This document shows, piece by piece, positions 35,183 to 46,398 of a DNA stretch of 64,000 nt. Made by a program: the position numbers and the translations under genes. The notes under the pieces are model-generated. The model saw only the letters and a list, made by a program, of their open reading frames with translations. It was not told the origin of the DNA and did no database searches. The DNA comes from Capniomyces stellatus. Its lineage: Eukaryota > Kickxellomycota > Harpellomycetes > Harpellales > Legeriomycetaceae. Each line of letters opens with the position of its first letter. The first letter of the stretch is position 1. The stretch spans positions 193,850-257,849 of the forward strand of contig LUVW01000002.1 of assembly GCA_001661515.1 (NCBI GenBank). Direction: 5' to 3'.

Positions 35183-37734
35183 ATGGACTCGATTTTGGAA
35201 AGACAACGCCAAATCCATGAGGAAATTGAGCGCATTGAGCAGGCGCTTGTGGATTTAAGCCTACTTAAATTGACCAATGTAAGTTTTCTACAAAATAAAC
35301 TTAATAAATGGCTTGAATTCGCGTTCTGCTCCATGTTCACATTAATAACATATTATTAATTCTATATAAACGCGCTGTGATATTTTTTTAGCATAAGCAT
35401 CAGCTATCAAGAGAGCACAAAATGGCCGAGTTGATTCGAAGGCTCAAGGGGCAGAGCAAGATTCTTTTAGAACTGTATAGCGATGAGTCAGAGTAAGTGC
35501 AAATATACCAATCTAGACGTTCTGCTAGTATTCAGTAGTGTCCAAAAAAATTAATTTGATAGCCTATCACGGCCATACGATACAATTGGAGTTGATGTTG
35601 GTTTTACTGATGTATAAATGAAATGAAATACTGATTTATAGAATAAGAAGAAAGGAATTGGAATTCAAAACAGATCCAAATTCGAGGCTAACAAATTTTT
35701 ACACGCAATTATCCGAGATTACAAACTTCCATCGTCGAAATCCAGGCCAGCAAGTGGAATTGATGGAACTAGAGTTTGCCAAGTACTCTGTGGCACCAGA
35801 GACTAAAGAAGAGTACGAAAAGCGCATGAAGCTTATAAACAGAACCGTCAATAGAACAAAGAGCAAGTATGATAAGGCAGGACTGACATTTGGTCACACC
35901 AAGCTTGAAAAAGAAATTCTTGCAAAAAATCCGCTTACAAATAACGGGGCGATTCCTACGATTGAGGACATAAGGGCTGAGCTGAACGTTGAGCTGGAAG
36001 GACCACAGAGCTTTTTGTCTAGCTACGACGAAGAAAGAATCCTGAATCTTTTTTCAGGCGAGGAGGGGCTTGGCAAGTTTGTCGATTTGCACGTCCAACA
36101 CGAATTGTTTTGTAATTTAAAAGGCGTTGTTCGCGTTGACTACTTGAAGTATCTTTCCATTTTCCACAGCTTTGACGACACGGTATATGCAAACATAAGA
36201 AAGGGCACTATATACACAGAGTAATACACTAAATATTTTAATAATCGTAACACAATGAATTTTCTGGTGTGTAATATTTTTATTTTACTTGATTTGCATT
36301 TAATTTATGTGCATTATAGATACCTAGAGTCCCTGGCCATGTACTTGAAGACGTTTATTTGTAAAAGCAAACCGCTGTTTGATATTGAAGACCTCATATA
36401 TAGAATGCAAATCGAGTTCAACGATACTTACTCAAAAAAGGAAACCGATCATACTGATAATACGGGTTCATCAAATTCCCAGAGTCTTTACTGCAAAGCA
36501 TGTAAGAACCAGCTAAAAAATAGAGCAGTTGGAAAAAAACGCACAGTAGAAGAATAAGATACTTTGGTCTAACATTGTTAAACCACAAAGCTTGTTTATC
36601 TACACTTTGATTCTAATTATGATTCTGATTCTGATGATCCTCAAGACCTTTAGCCGTTTATGAAAAAAACATACTATACTACTGAAAATCAAAGAAACAA
36701 GTTAATAATTGATAAAAGACCAGACTAATTTTTTTACTCAATTTTTAAACAATTTATTTTTAATAGGCCAAAAACAGTTTGAAAAGCAAGTGACCTTTGA
36801 TTCACATTTGGACGGCAAAAAACACAAGAGATCTGTGAAGAATCTTGAGCAGGAATCGAATGCCAAAGCTACTGCAAATGGGCCTAATGACCAAGCACAT
36901 GCCACAAACAGCGCTAGCAACGGAGCTACGGCTACAATCACAGCTACAGTAACGGGTAGACCCACGACTGCAACAGATAAAAAGCGACAAAATGCGTTTT
37001 TGGAATTTCAGATACAGAAATACTCGGGTGAACTATTGCAGGTTATCGCTGACTCGTGCTCAAACATCGAGAGAAAGCAGGCGTTGACAGAACACGAGCT
37101 TGGGCTGGAGGCAAACCAAAATGAGGACGATCAACTTGACTCGTCTGATGATGATGATCAAGAACATATCTACAATCCATTGAAGCTTCCGTTGGGCTGG
37201 GATGGCAAGCCGATTCCTTACTGGCTGTATAAGCTGCATGGGTTGAGCGTTGAGTATAACTGCGAAATTTGTGGCAACTACATCTATCGGGGCAGAAAGG
37301 CATTTGACATGCACTTTCAGGAGGCAAGACACAGCTACAATATGAAGCGGTTAGGAATCCCTAACAACAGGCAGTTCCACGACATTACAAAGATTGAGGA
37401 CGCTGTTACTCGTAAGTACTTTCAAACAACCAGCCTTAAATGTGTGGCAGTATAATGAATTTTGTTGCACGGCACCCAATCCACATTTTTGCAATTTTTA
37501 ATACAGCCGCCTAGTTATTGGTTTAGCGGGGGGTTTATGCACAATATGTTATTATTAAGATGGCATGCTTTAACTTGTCTATTTAACCCTGTTTCAATAG
37601 TTTGGAAAAACGTCAAAAATTCGAAGCTCAACACCACTGTTGCTTTGGACACGTTTGAAGAGTTTGAGGACAGCGAGGGCAATGTGTTTAACCGCAAAAC
37701 ATATGAGGATCTAAAAAGACAAGGGCTGTTGTAA
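35183..37734 (+). CDS. SF3A3: Splicing factor SF3a60 (Prp9/SF3A3)
   Basis: Subunit of U2 snRNP SF3a, needed for branch-site recognition. Six exons with all phases agreeing: 35183-35278, 35392-35492, 35642-36220, 36320-36501, 36767-37411, 37601-37734; 578 residues. N-terminal helices (MDSILERQRQIHEEIERIE), the ISDFHRRNP-like block ITNFHRRNPGQQVE, GKFVDLHVQHELFCNLKG, then a zinc finger YCKACQKQFEKQVTFDSHL-x-GKKH created exactly by splicing across 36502-36766. The C-terminus NPLKLPLGWDGKPIPYWLYK, NCEICGNYIYRGRKAFDMHF and KTYEDLKRQGLL is nearly identical to the human protein's end. An Ala/Thr/Asn-rich linker (about 36860-36990) and an acidic DDDDQEH stretch precede it. Single copy here, with six exons in a gene whose product itself acts in splicing. 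Confidence 0.97.
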
Positions 37735-38921
37735 TACTTTGCTACATTTATTTGTGCCCCTACTTTTGAATTCTATATACATATCTTTTCCTCTTTTTTT
37801 TTTTGCTATAATCCTTTTATAATACATTTGTTTTGATCAATATTGCTACATATTTAGGCTTTTATAACCATTGCTTTTGAGTTTACTAAAATATACTTTT
37901 TTTTTCTCTTGCTCTTGGTCTTTTTGTTACTCCCTGTTGTACTATTTCTTGTGCTGCATTTTGTAAAATCTGCACTGCTTATAATCAATTAGTTCTTACG
38001 CCTTTTAGGCTAGCTTTAAACGCCTTATACTATGGCCAACTAAACTTTAAATCAGTGTTTAAAAACAAGCATCTTATTTGAAAAGAAAAACAGCACTAAA
38101 AGTTTAAATAAATAACCAACTATTAACATTGATTTGGGTTTGGTCCTCTGCAAAAAACCGCTCTTACTTTTTACTTTTTTTACCTTTTATTTGGATTACC
38201 TAATAAAGTCAGGAGTAAAACAGATCATTACAAAAAAAAATAAAAATAGTGTTCTTGTGTTAAGATTAGAACAGCTTGCTTTTAAGTTTGGAAGCGAACC
38301 AATCCGATTTTAATCAGTTTTTACTACGCCTTTTTCCTATTATTTCCTTGCAATAGTTTTCTGCTTTTACTTTTAAAAAGTCTTTCAAATCTTTTACTTT
38401 CAAACCTTTTACTTTTAAGCCTTCAAGTTTTGCACTTTTCAATTAATAAACTCGAGGGAGGGAAAATAAATATTTTTATAGGAACACATATTACAATTTT
38501 ATCTTTGATAAACTACTCGAGTCGTCTTTAGTTTATTGTCATAATACAGCCCTATTCTAGAGGCCCAAATAAATCTTCTAGTTCAATAAATGATAGCATA
38601 GTTCATAACTGTGGCGTGTATTATAGAAATAAAGACGTATACCCGCTTCACTTTACCAAACCTGATAAATCAGTAATAATTCGGAATTTCCTTTTTTTTT
38701 TTTCCAATTCCTTTGCCTCAAGTCGCTCACAAAATCTAGATTTATTTATTTATTATTTTGCAAGTTCAAATATTTAATCTCTACTTATCAGATCATAGCC
38801 CCATTCTATCCAAAAGCTACACATCCATCCCACCTCCCCCAAAAGAACAGTCAAAATAAAGTTACATGTTGGTAGTCTTAACATCTCAGTACAAAAATTC
38901 CAAAAATATAAAAGGTACAAA
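37735..38921. other. Intergenic, homopolymer-rich
   Basis: About 1.2 kb of AT-rich DNA with T and A tracts: SF3a60 3' flank and promoter of the Spo7-like gene. No gene was seen. Confidence 0.5.
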
Positions 38922-40662
38922 ATGAATACTCTAACAATAAGAGAGCAATACAAGCAAAATGCACTGTTTGAATCCGAAAAAAACAACTCGCAAAGTATAA
39001 TCCACGGCTTGACGGTTCTAAAAAGCGCAAGGACTGGAAGTGCTGTCGATCCACATGTTTTCCGAGACTGGCTAATTTTTGAAGAACGATTAAAACAAAA
39101 TTATAGAAGATTAAAGAAGAAAAAGCGTCGATATATATGTAAGAATATTCAATGTCTTTCTATCTTTAATCTTTTTGATCTTTGGATCCGCAATCTTTTG
39201 AGAATGATATCCATTTATTTTGAAAAAATAAGTTTGTTCATAACCAAGCCGAAAATAGAAGTATGCATTTGCTGTGAATTCTAACAAGAACAAACAGAAA
39301 AAGATGTAGCGCATTGCTGTTGATGTAATTTTGAATGTGGCAAAAAGAAAATTACACCATGGTTTAGACTGCGTGCAATCTATTGCAAATTCATAAATAT
39401 TTTACTGCTGATATTCAACACTGACTAACATAACTACCGTTGATGCACTTGCTGCTGTATAGTCCAGGTGGTTGCCCTGATTGCGTTGGTTTTTTATACA
39501 GCCTATAGTTCATTTATTAGGGTGAGTAGATTCACTATATATATATACTCTTAAATTTTTGAGATATCATAAAGCTAAACCCCCGACTCAAACCACCAAC
39601 CCTTTGAATCTTGGAATTAAAAACAGAAATCACGATATGCGTATCTAAGCTGCATTGCCTGTTTGGTATGTATATACTTAACACATATGACGGTCAATAA
39701 TCGAAAGTTTGTTCAGTCAGTAAAGTAAGTAGGAGCTCTTGGCGTATAATAATCACTTTCAATTTGGACTAGGGATTCTTTAGACTACCAAATTTATTCC
39801 ATCAAACATATAGCAGATACGCATCAAATATGCATCAAATATGCATCAAATATGTATCAGGTATATATCAATTATTTATCATGTATACTTGCGGCTGATT
39901 GATAGATTCCAAGCCCAATGCAACAGAGTACTGCATCAGTTTAGAATGAGATTTGACTCGCGACCTGCGCCAGTTGAGCCAGGCTCGCTGCAATCAACGC
40001 TGATTTCTCAAAAGCCGAATAACCCGGGATCTGTTATTAACACAAACCCAAATTCTAATACAAACACAAATCTATTGCATCTTGCCGACCAAAGAAGCTT
40101 GTCGGGCGCAAAGGCCGCAAACCAAAGCAACAACTCGCCTCGCAACCAGCCAGTTTCTAGCAACCAGCCAAACGAGATCATGTCGTTTCTAAAAGATGCA
40201 CAGGTTGTGTTTTTCCCAGCTGTGCCAAGAAATCTAAGAGATGGGTACATGCATTTCAAAATAACCTATTATAGAAGACGGGAGCTGTCGAAACGAAGGC
40301 AGTTGGCAAGGAGCAAAAAAGGCAAAAACAATACTGCTTTTAGCTCAAAATCACCAAACAAGGCAAAAGGTGTCAGTAGCCACCAATTCCAGTCGTCGCC
40401 TGGTCGACGAAGGCTGGCTAGCATTGACTCGGCCAGCTCAGCCAACGACTACATGCATAGCTCTATGGCAAGAAGGAGAGTACCTCACAGCATGGAAAGA
40501 TACGACGAAAATAGCTCTGCAGTGACACCAAGTGACGCTAATATCATATTTTCCTCAACCTACTCGAATTCTGAAAGCGATGCCCAAAGCGATATTCGTG
40601 CTTTGACCAAGATGCGAAACTCAATTTTTACCAATACTAGTGCAACCGAAAATTCAATGTAA
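38922..40662 (+). CDS. SPO7: Spo7-like regulatory subunit of the Nem1 lipin phosphatase
   Basis: Partner of the Nem1/CTDNEP1 phosphatase that activates lipin (Pah1) at the nuclear envelope/ER. Four exons, phases agree: 38922-39138, 39463-39521, 39627-39724, 39906-40662; 376 residues. VFRDWLIFEERLKQNYRRLKK is the conserved Spo7 pre-membrane helix; splicing then yields helix 1 (FQVVALIALVFYTAYSSFI) and helix 2 (AYLSCIACLVCIYLTHM). After helix 2, FVQSVKFQAQCNRVLHQF corresponds to VVAPSIIAARCRTVLAEY of human CNEP1R1, and VVFFPAVPRNLRDGYMHF to the fungal Spo7 tail. Asn/Ser-rich insert between these two blocks and a basic, Ser-rich tail of 120 residues are extras. The two membrane helices are only visible after splicing, so the gene looks like two unrelated fragments in the raw frames. 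Confidence 0.85.
39821..39860. repeat. 11-bp tandem repeat ATGCATCAAAT in an intron
   Basis: About three to four units lie in the third intron of the Spo7-like gene, 45 nt before its acceptor. Confidence 0.85.
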
Positions 40663-41704
40663 CATGATGCTTGGTTACATCCGCACTCTTGGTTACTTTC
40701 ATCCTTTTGTTTTTATTGACAACTTTTCTTGTTTCTTTTCTTTGGTTTTACCTACTATCTTTCCCAATTTGGCAGTTTTTTTAGTTTTAGTTTTAGTTTT
40801 AGTTTTATTTCCTTTTGTTGCCAATCTACCTGTACTTTTTCTATTTTAATTTCACCTTTACTTTCACTTTATCATTGTTCTTTTTTTGAATACAGTTTGA
40901 GTTTTAAAAATAAATCCAAAATGGATCCAAACAATCCTTGTCCAAATAACCAACCCCGCTCAATGAACAAGATGTAGATTGATAGACACAGACACAGTGA
41001 ATATATTTGTTGATTTTCATCTTATTTATTGCATCTATCGAAGAGAACAGTAAAAAAAAAAATGCCATTAGGCACTTTGTAAATAGAAAACTACAAAAAA
41101 AATATTTAAACTAACATTCAATGAACCTGAAAGGAATGAAAGGCTAAAGTGGACATAAAAAAAGGGATAATTAGATGTGGGTAAAAAAGAATTGGGAAAA
41201 AATAAAACGTTGTCAAAACTTTCTACACAATAAGTCTAAACCCTTCTAATTTTGAAGTGCGGAATATACAGGATTGGGTTAAAGGGATTATCATCTCAAC
41301 TGTATCAAACAAGTGGAGGGTGATAAAAAAAAAATGTAGTTGGTACATTATAATACATTACATTAATTGCGGATGACAAAAGACCTAAATGAGTGAGAAA
41401 AGTTGGGAAAGTCAATCAGAAAAGGAAGAGAATGGCAACTATCATTTCAAAACAACTTACAAAGTCCAGTTCGTAGATTATTTTGACTATGATGCCGCTA
41501 TCCCCCCCCCTTCCAAAATGGCTATCCGCTCCTTTTTTTTCACTCATTTGGACTTTTAAAGAAATGAATTTTTTTTTAAAGTGTTGATTGCGCAAGCCAA
41601 CAAACAGAAAGCAGGGATTAATCAATAATCCATGCGTTCGGTTTTTAGTTGCGGCTTTGTTCTAATATGTGCTCTAGAAATGGAATTGTTGACTTTGAGT
41701 CAAT
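40663..41704. other. Convergent 3' spacer
   Basis: About 1 kb between converging genes. Holds (TTTTAG)n at 40770-40806 and a C tract near 41501-41510. No gene was seen. Confidence 0.5.
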
Positions 41705-42985
41705 TTATGACTTGTAGTCAAACCGAACCTGACCGCCATTCTTTACACAGATTGTGCCTGGTGGTGTGTTCATCACTATCCATTGGTTGAAGTTACATAT
41801 TAAAAATGTTTCGTTAGTGCCTCCACACATCATACTGCCACTCACACATGTTCCTGGTGCTTGCCCAGACTGTGCTTCAGATTCTACTGATCCAGCAGCT
41901 CGGCCTTTATCCAATGTATCCGAAGGCACGCCGTTGGGTTGTGGGCCATTATGCTGAGCTGGAGTTGGTCTTTTTTGCTGAGGGTTTGATGGTTGGCTGA
42001 TTGCAGTTGGAAGTTGGCCTGATTCAGGCTGTTGATTGGATGTTGGTGTTGGTACTGGTGCTGCTGCTGGTGCTACTGGTGGGGCTGCTGGTGATGGTGC
42101 TTGATAATTTGGGTTACTGTCTTGCTTAACTGGACCGAGATCGACTACAGTCTCATAGACAGTTACTATTGGAGCAATATCTTGAACCATGGTGACGCCA
42201 TCTACAACAGAGTTTGTATATGTTGGTGGTTGTGCTACTGCTCTGTCACCTTGTACGTATGGCTCAACTGGAGCAGCTGGTGCGTTTTGGCTTGGGTCGG
42301 CACTTGGGTTAGACGAGTACACCGTTATGATAGGTCTGTTTTTAAACAAGTCAAGTCCAGTATCATAGTTTCCGTTGAATTCTGGGATAACAGGTGTTCC
42401 TGGTCCATAGTTAGCAATCAACATCTGTGGTCCTGAGAAGCTGTTGGAAGTTCCCTTGATTGAGATATCTGCACAGTTCATGTAGTATTCACGGTTGCCG
42501 ATTGCGTTTACCCAACTCCATGCAAAAATGACGTTTTCGCCTGATGGCACATTGGCTGGTAGCTGGAAGTCGTATGATAAAACTTGGGCGTCGTTGCCCC
42601 CATTTGGCCCATTGAAGAAGCAGTATTTGAGCTCGTCGTGTATAACGACAAAGGTCTTTCCGCCATCATAGGAGAGCGAGAATTGGCAATGCCCTCCGCC
42701 ATGAGCTGCTGCTCCTGCCTCAAACTTGGCCGATACGGTCTGGCCAGCGGTCCATTGGGCTACTGGTGATCCGTATGGCGTCGAGTTTTTGCAAAGCGGC
42801 GAGAGGATGGCGTCTTCGGTTCCAATTGGTGTTTTAATTTCGTAATCAAATGCCTGGCCAGCTGGTATGCTTGGGCAACTTGGATTCTTTGATGTGAATC
42901 TAGTGCATGGTTCGTACATTGCCATATGTGCGCTGACATTTGAGATTATTAGTCCTGCTAATACTATAAATGATCTTGAAAACAT
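41705..42985 (-). CDS. Secreted LPMO-like protein (AA11-type) with C-terminal CBM19-like module
   Basis: Single exon, 426 residues. Signal peptide 1-19 (FIVLAGLIISNVSA); cleavage exposes His20 (HMAMYEPC), as required for a copper histidine brace. Second brace His is likely His95 in AAAHGGGHCQFSLSYDGG, and Tyr168 in GNREYYMNCAD is the axial position, the same pattern as chitin-active AA11 enzymes (HGGG-x-CQ and GNRE-x-YMNCA). Residues about 220-370 are a Pro/Ala/Gln-rich linker. The end has four Cys spaced C-x6-C-x9-C-x15-C (about 383-416) resembling fungal chitin-binding CBM19. Expected role: copper-dependent oxidative cleavage of chitin outside the cell or in the wall. The family number is tentative and activity is inferred. 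A paralogue without the tail is at 50699. A TATATAAA lies about 165 nt upstream of the ATG. Confidence 0.85.
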   Translation of the reverse strand: MFSRSFIVLAGLIISNVSAHMAMYEPCTRFTSKNPSCPSIPAGQAFDYEIKTPIGTEDAILSPLCKNSTPYGSPVAQWTAGQTVSAKFEAGAAAHGGGHCQFSLSYDGGKTFVVIHDELKYCFFNGPNGGNDAQVLSYDFQLPANVPSGENVIFAWSWVNAIGNREYYMNCADISIKGTSNSFSGPQMLIANYGPGTPVIPEFNGNYDTGLDLFKNRPIITVYSSNPSADPSQNAPAAPVEPYVQGDRAVAQPPTYTNSVVDGVTMVQDIAPIVTVYETVVDLGPVKQDSNPNYQAPSPAAPPVAPAAAPVPTPTSNQQPESGQLPTAISQPSNPQQKRPTPAQHNGPQPNGVPSDTLDKGRAAGSVESEAQSGQAPGTCVSGSMMCGGTNETFLICNFNQWIVMNTPPGTICVKNGGQVRFDYKS

Positions 42986-43149
42986 GTTTGTATATCGGAT
43001 TTGGTCTTTATAAAATGTGTTTCCTTTTTCTTATGCTTATATTTTTTTTTCTTGTTATGCAAAAAAAAAATAATATCTAAATGTATAATAAAATTCAAAT
43101 CGTAACTTTTTGTTAATGAGCCATGTTTTTTAGGTTGAGGATTGCTCTC

Positions 43150-43157
43150 TTTATATA
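43150..43157 (-). promoter_or_regulatory. TATA box candidate for the LPMO-like gene at 42985
   Basis: TATATAAA on the minus strand, about 165 nt upstream of the start codon. The second LPMO-like gene has its own TATAAATA at a similar distance (174 nt), which supports this one. Another TATAAAG lies only about 21-27 nt upstream of the ATG and is too close to be the likely one. Confidence 0.4.
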
Positions 43158-44846
43158 TTTTTATTTTGCCAGCGATGCCTTTTTGCTACCTTTGTTTCCT
43201 ACTTTTCTTTATTTTCAAAGAATAGAAATTCCACTTTGAATTTCAGTAATAATAAACTTCCCTCCCATCTTGGCTCGAAAATAAATTGTATTTTTTTTTC
43301 TTTGTATTTTGTAATCGCTCCAAACTAAAAAGAATTTTAAATTTGTAAACTGCCAATAGCAAACATTATAATGCTACAAGCCAAATTGCATTTGCTCTGT
43401 TACTTTTACTTTATAACTTTCTTTTCCTTTTTTTGTTTCTTTTACAAACTCAAATACTGTTTTGATATTACTATTAATATACATCGCTACTCAAATACCA
43501 TTTCAACTGCTTATTTTGAACAGAATAGGCTTTTAGTTGCAAACCAACCTGAATAGCTTGATTTTGTTTAATACCTAAAGCAGCCACTCAATTTACTAAA
43601 TTTAATCAAATGACCGGTGTTTAGATAAGCGGATTCCTAATCAACTTTGCTAATCTAGCCAAAACAGCTTACTCTCTTTCATCAATAAGGCGGAAATAAT
43701 CGACACATATTTCACCTTGTGTTTGCTACCTCATCCTCCAATATTTTGCCTTCTTTTTAGCTGGATTTGTAACAGCATTACCAATTCTGTTTGTTTCTTT
43801 TTGAACCTTTTAGTCCTATTAAACTAAAAAAAGGATGTCATCTCATTACTTTTCTTTTTTTTTTCACACTTTACTGCCGCACTTTATTAAACTTCAACTG
43901 TTATTCAAAATAATCAAAAAAGCTAAAAAGCAAAAAACAAAATAATCAAAAAAAAGAAGAAAAAAAAACTTTTGTTGAGCTATTGAAAGTGAAGGTAATC
44001 AAGCATTCGCCTATTGTAAAACGGTGATGGACTTATAAATAGATCTTTATCCTCAAAGAAGCTGATATATGATTGAGCAATGCTCGCCATTGGTATCAAA
44101 AGACTATTGGACAGCATCTCTTCTGACCAAAAAAGCAAAACGATCCGTCTCCGGCCTATTCATAGGCGTTTTCAAAAAGACATGTTGGGTTGATTGGGCT
44201 AATTGGGCAACTGACAATGGCAGATTTTGCAACAGCTTTTGGCTCAACATTTGACTACTTGCTGCTGGAATTGTTGGCAACATTTTAAACCATACAACAA
44301 CTTCCTTGCACTTTGGACTTTTTATTTTGTCCTTTTCAGGTCAATCGAACCCATTTAATTAATCTGTTGCCATGTTTAGTCTAAATAAACTTTCCCAAAC
44401 CCCAAATCCCAGCAAGGTTATTCGGTAGCAAAAGTCCATGTAATTCAAGCTAAGCCTTTTTTTATATTGTTTTCGCCTTTTATCCCTAGTCTTTGTTGAT
44501 TTTTGTTTATACTATCGTTGCACAATGTTGATATTCAATCCAACTTGATCTTCACGAAGCGATTTTCGTCTACATAATCACCAGCTTTGTTGCGGTTTAG
44601 CTTTGCCCAACTGGTTTCAAAACGGAGCTACATATCCCCCCCTACTCTCTGACATCCACTTTTGAATATATTTTTTTATTGACGATCCCATATTGGCATT
44701 TTTTTGTGCTATCGAGGAGAAAGTGTCGCTTTTGTTCCTTCTTCGCTATGATTCTGCAGTTTCTTGAATTGGAATATTTTCATAAACCACTTGGTTCAAT
44801 TGTTAAACTTTAAAATCCAAACTTCATTGTTCAATTCTCCTCATCA

Positions 44847-44885
44847 CCCCCCCCCCCCCNNNNNNNNNNNCCCCCCCCCCCCCCC
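44847..44885. other. Assembly gap (Ns) inside a C homopolymer
   Basis: Thirteen C, eleven N (44860-44870) and fifteen C, followed by CACCACCACCACC. The true length of the C tract is unknown. On the minus strand this is a G tract able to form a quadruplex, which would also explain why assembly stopped here. Confidence 0.95.
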
Positions 44886-46398
44886 ACCACCACCACCGTT
44901 ACATTAAAAACAGTAAATCCAAACCAATGTTTTTTTTGGATTAACTTGATCTTAGCTTTATTCCCTCCTTTCAGCCAGATTTGCATTGAATCCATTTTAT
45001 GATTTTTCAAGATTTTTCAAGATTTTTTTTTATTGATTTTTTTTTAATTGTTATAGATTGACGAGATTGCAAGTTGAAATTGTTTGTTATCCACTTTAAC
45101 TTCAAACCTTTGTCTGGTTAGCACCTGTTTTTTTAAATAAAATAAAATAAAAATGAATAAAAAGCTGGCGAACAATACTAAATCCCAGTACTGAGAACAA
45201 TTGTTTCTTTTTTTAAAAGAAAAACCTGATATCGAATTAAATCAAATTAATGCCATGTGAGTGACTGCATTTGCATTTATACGCGTAATACTAATTGTTT
45301 ATTTTTTCCCAGAAATCAAGGCAAACGCTCTAGCATTTTAATCTAAAAGCTACCTACTTCCCCAATGGGTTTTGCGCTGGGGTTGTTTCGCCAGTGTTTA
45401 AGCAGAATTAGTGCAATAATGAAATACTTTTTTATTTATAATGCAATACTTTTTCATTTTTTTTTATAAAAAAATTAGGGCCACAACAAGGATAAATGGA
45501 TATTACCGCACTTGGAAGAGTTAGTCAAAGTGTTGAGCTAATAAAATGTTATTTCTGTTCACTGTTGCTAATATGTGCTACAATTCGATTAAATAAGTTT
45601 AATTAAATTGATATACCATCAATTGAATACTGTGAAATACCAAAAACAGCAAACGATTTCATTACAATACAATTTCCAAAAACAAACAAACTCTGACAAA
45701 CTCGTGTAGACTCAGTATACCGGAACTTGCCATTTATTCATGTCATAAGATATAAAAATCGAGAAAATCTACAATATGTTTGAAAAATATTCCAAGAATG
45801 AACTGTGTTTATCAAGTGTAAATCCACCATAAATCCATTTGCTCTGACTAGTCAAACCAGATTGTAAAACGCCACCGTCTGATTTGGAACTGAAGCTTGT
45901 GTTGCACTAATTATGAGTCACAACGAGTGCTGTATATCGGCTTCAACTCCTTGCAGAAATGCAAGGTGGGGAGGAGGATGAGAGATGAATAAGTGTGATG
46001 GGAAACTGAATGGCCCAAAAGCTCAGTTAAAAAAAAGAGTATGCTGCTTTTTAACCAGAGTGTACTCTACTCTAGAGATGGTGAATATTTTCAGCAAAGT
46101 TGACAATCAAACTGGCAATTAAACTGAATTGAATGGCATTTGCTTTGGGTTTCAATCAATTTAATGCTCAAGCGAATGTAAATTGCAAATAGGCAGTAAG
46201 CTGTAAAAACACTTTTGGGATAATTAACCCGCTCTTTCTATTATGGTCATATTAAATAAGCATTTAAACACTCAATTATACGTTTTTTTTTCACAAAAAA
46301 AAATGACAAAAGCAACAATCTCAAAGAGTGTGGTGGTTATTGGGAAAACAATGCAAATCAAGCGGCTGGGAAATTATAAAAGCAAATCAACAATTAGC

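Larger units (their letters stand above)
42986..46398. other. 3.4-kb AT-rich intergenic region with an assembly gap
   Basis: Promoter side of the LPMO-like gene and 3' side of the phosphatase gene. Short frames at 43371-43556 and 44069-44254 have no family character. Contains the poly-C-flanked N run at 44860-44870, and a GATTTTTCAA repeat near 45000. No gene can be supported, but sequence lost in the gap cannot be judged. Confidence 0.5.
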
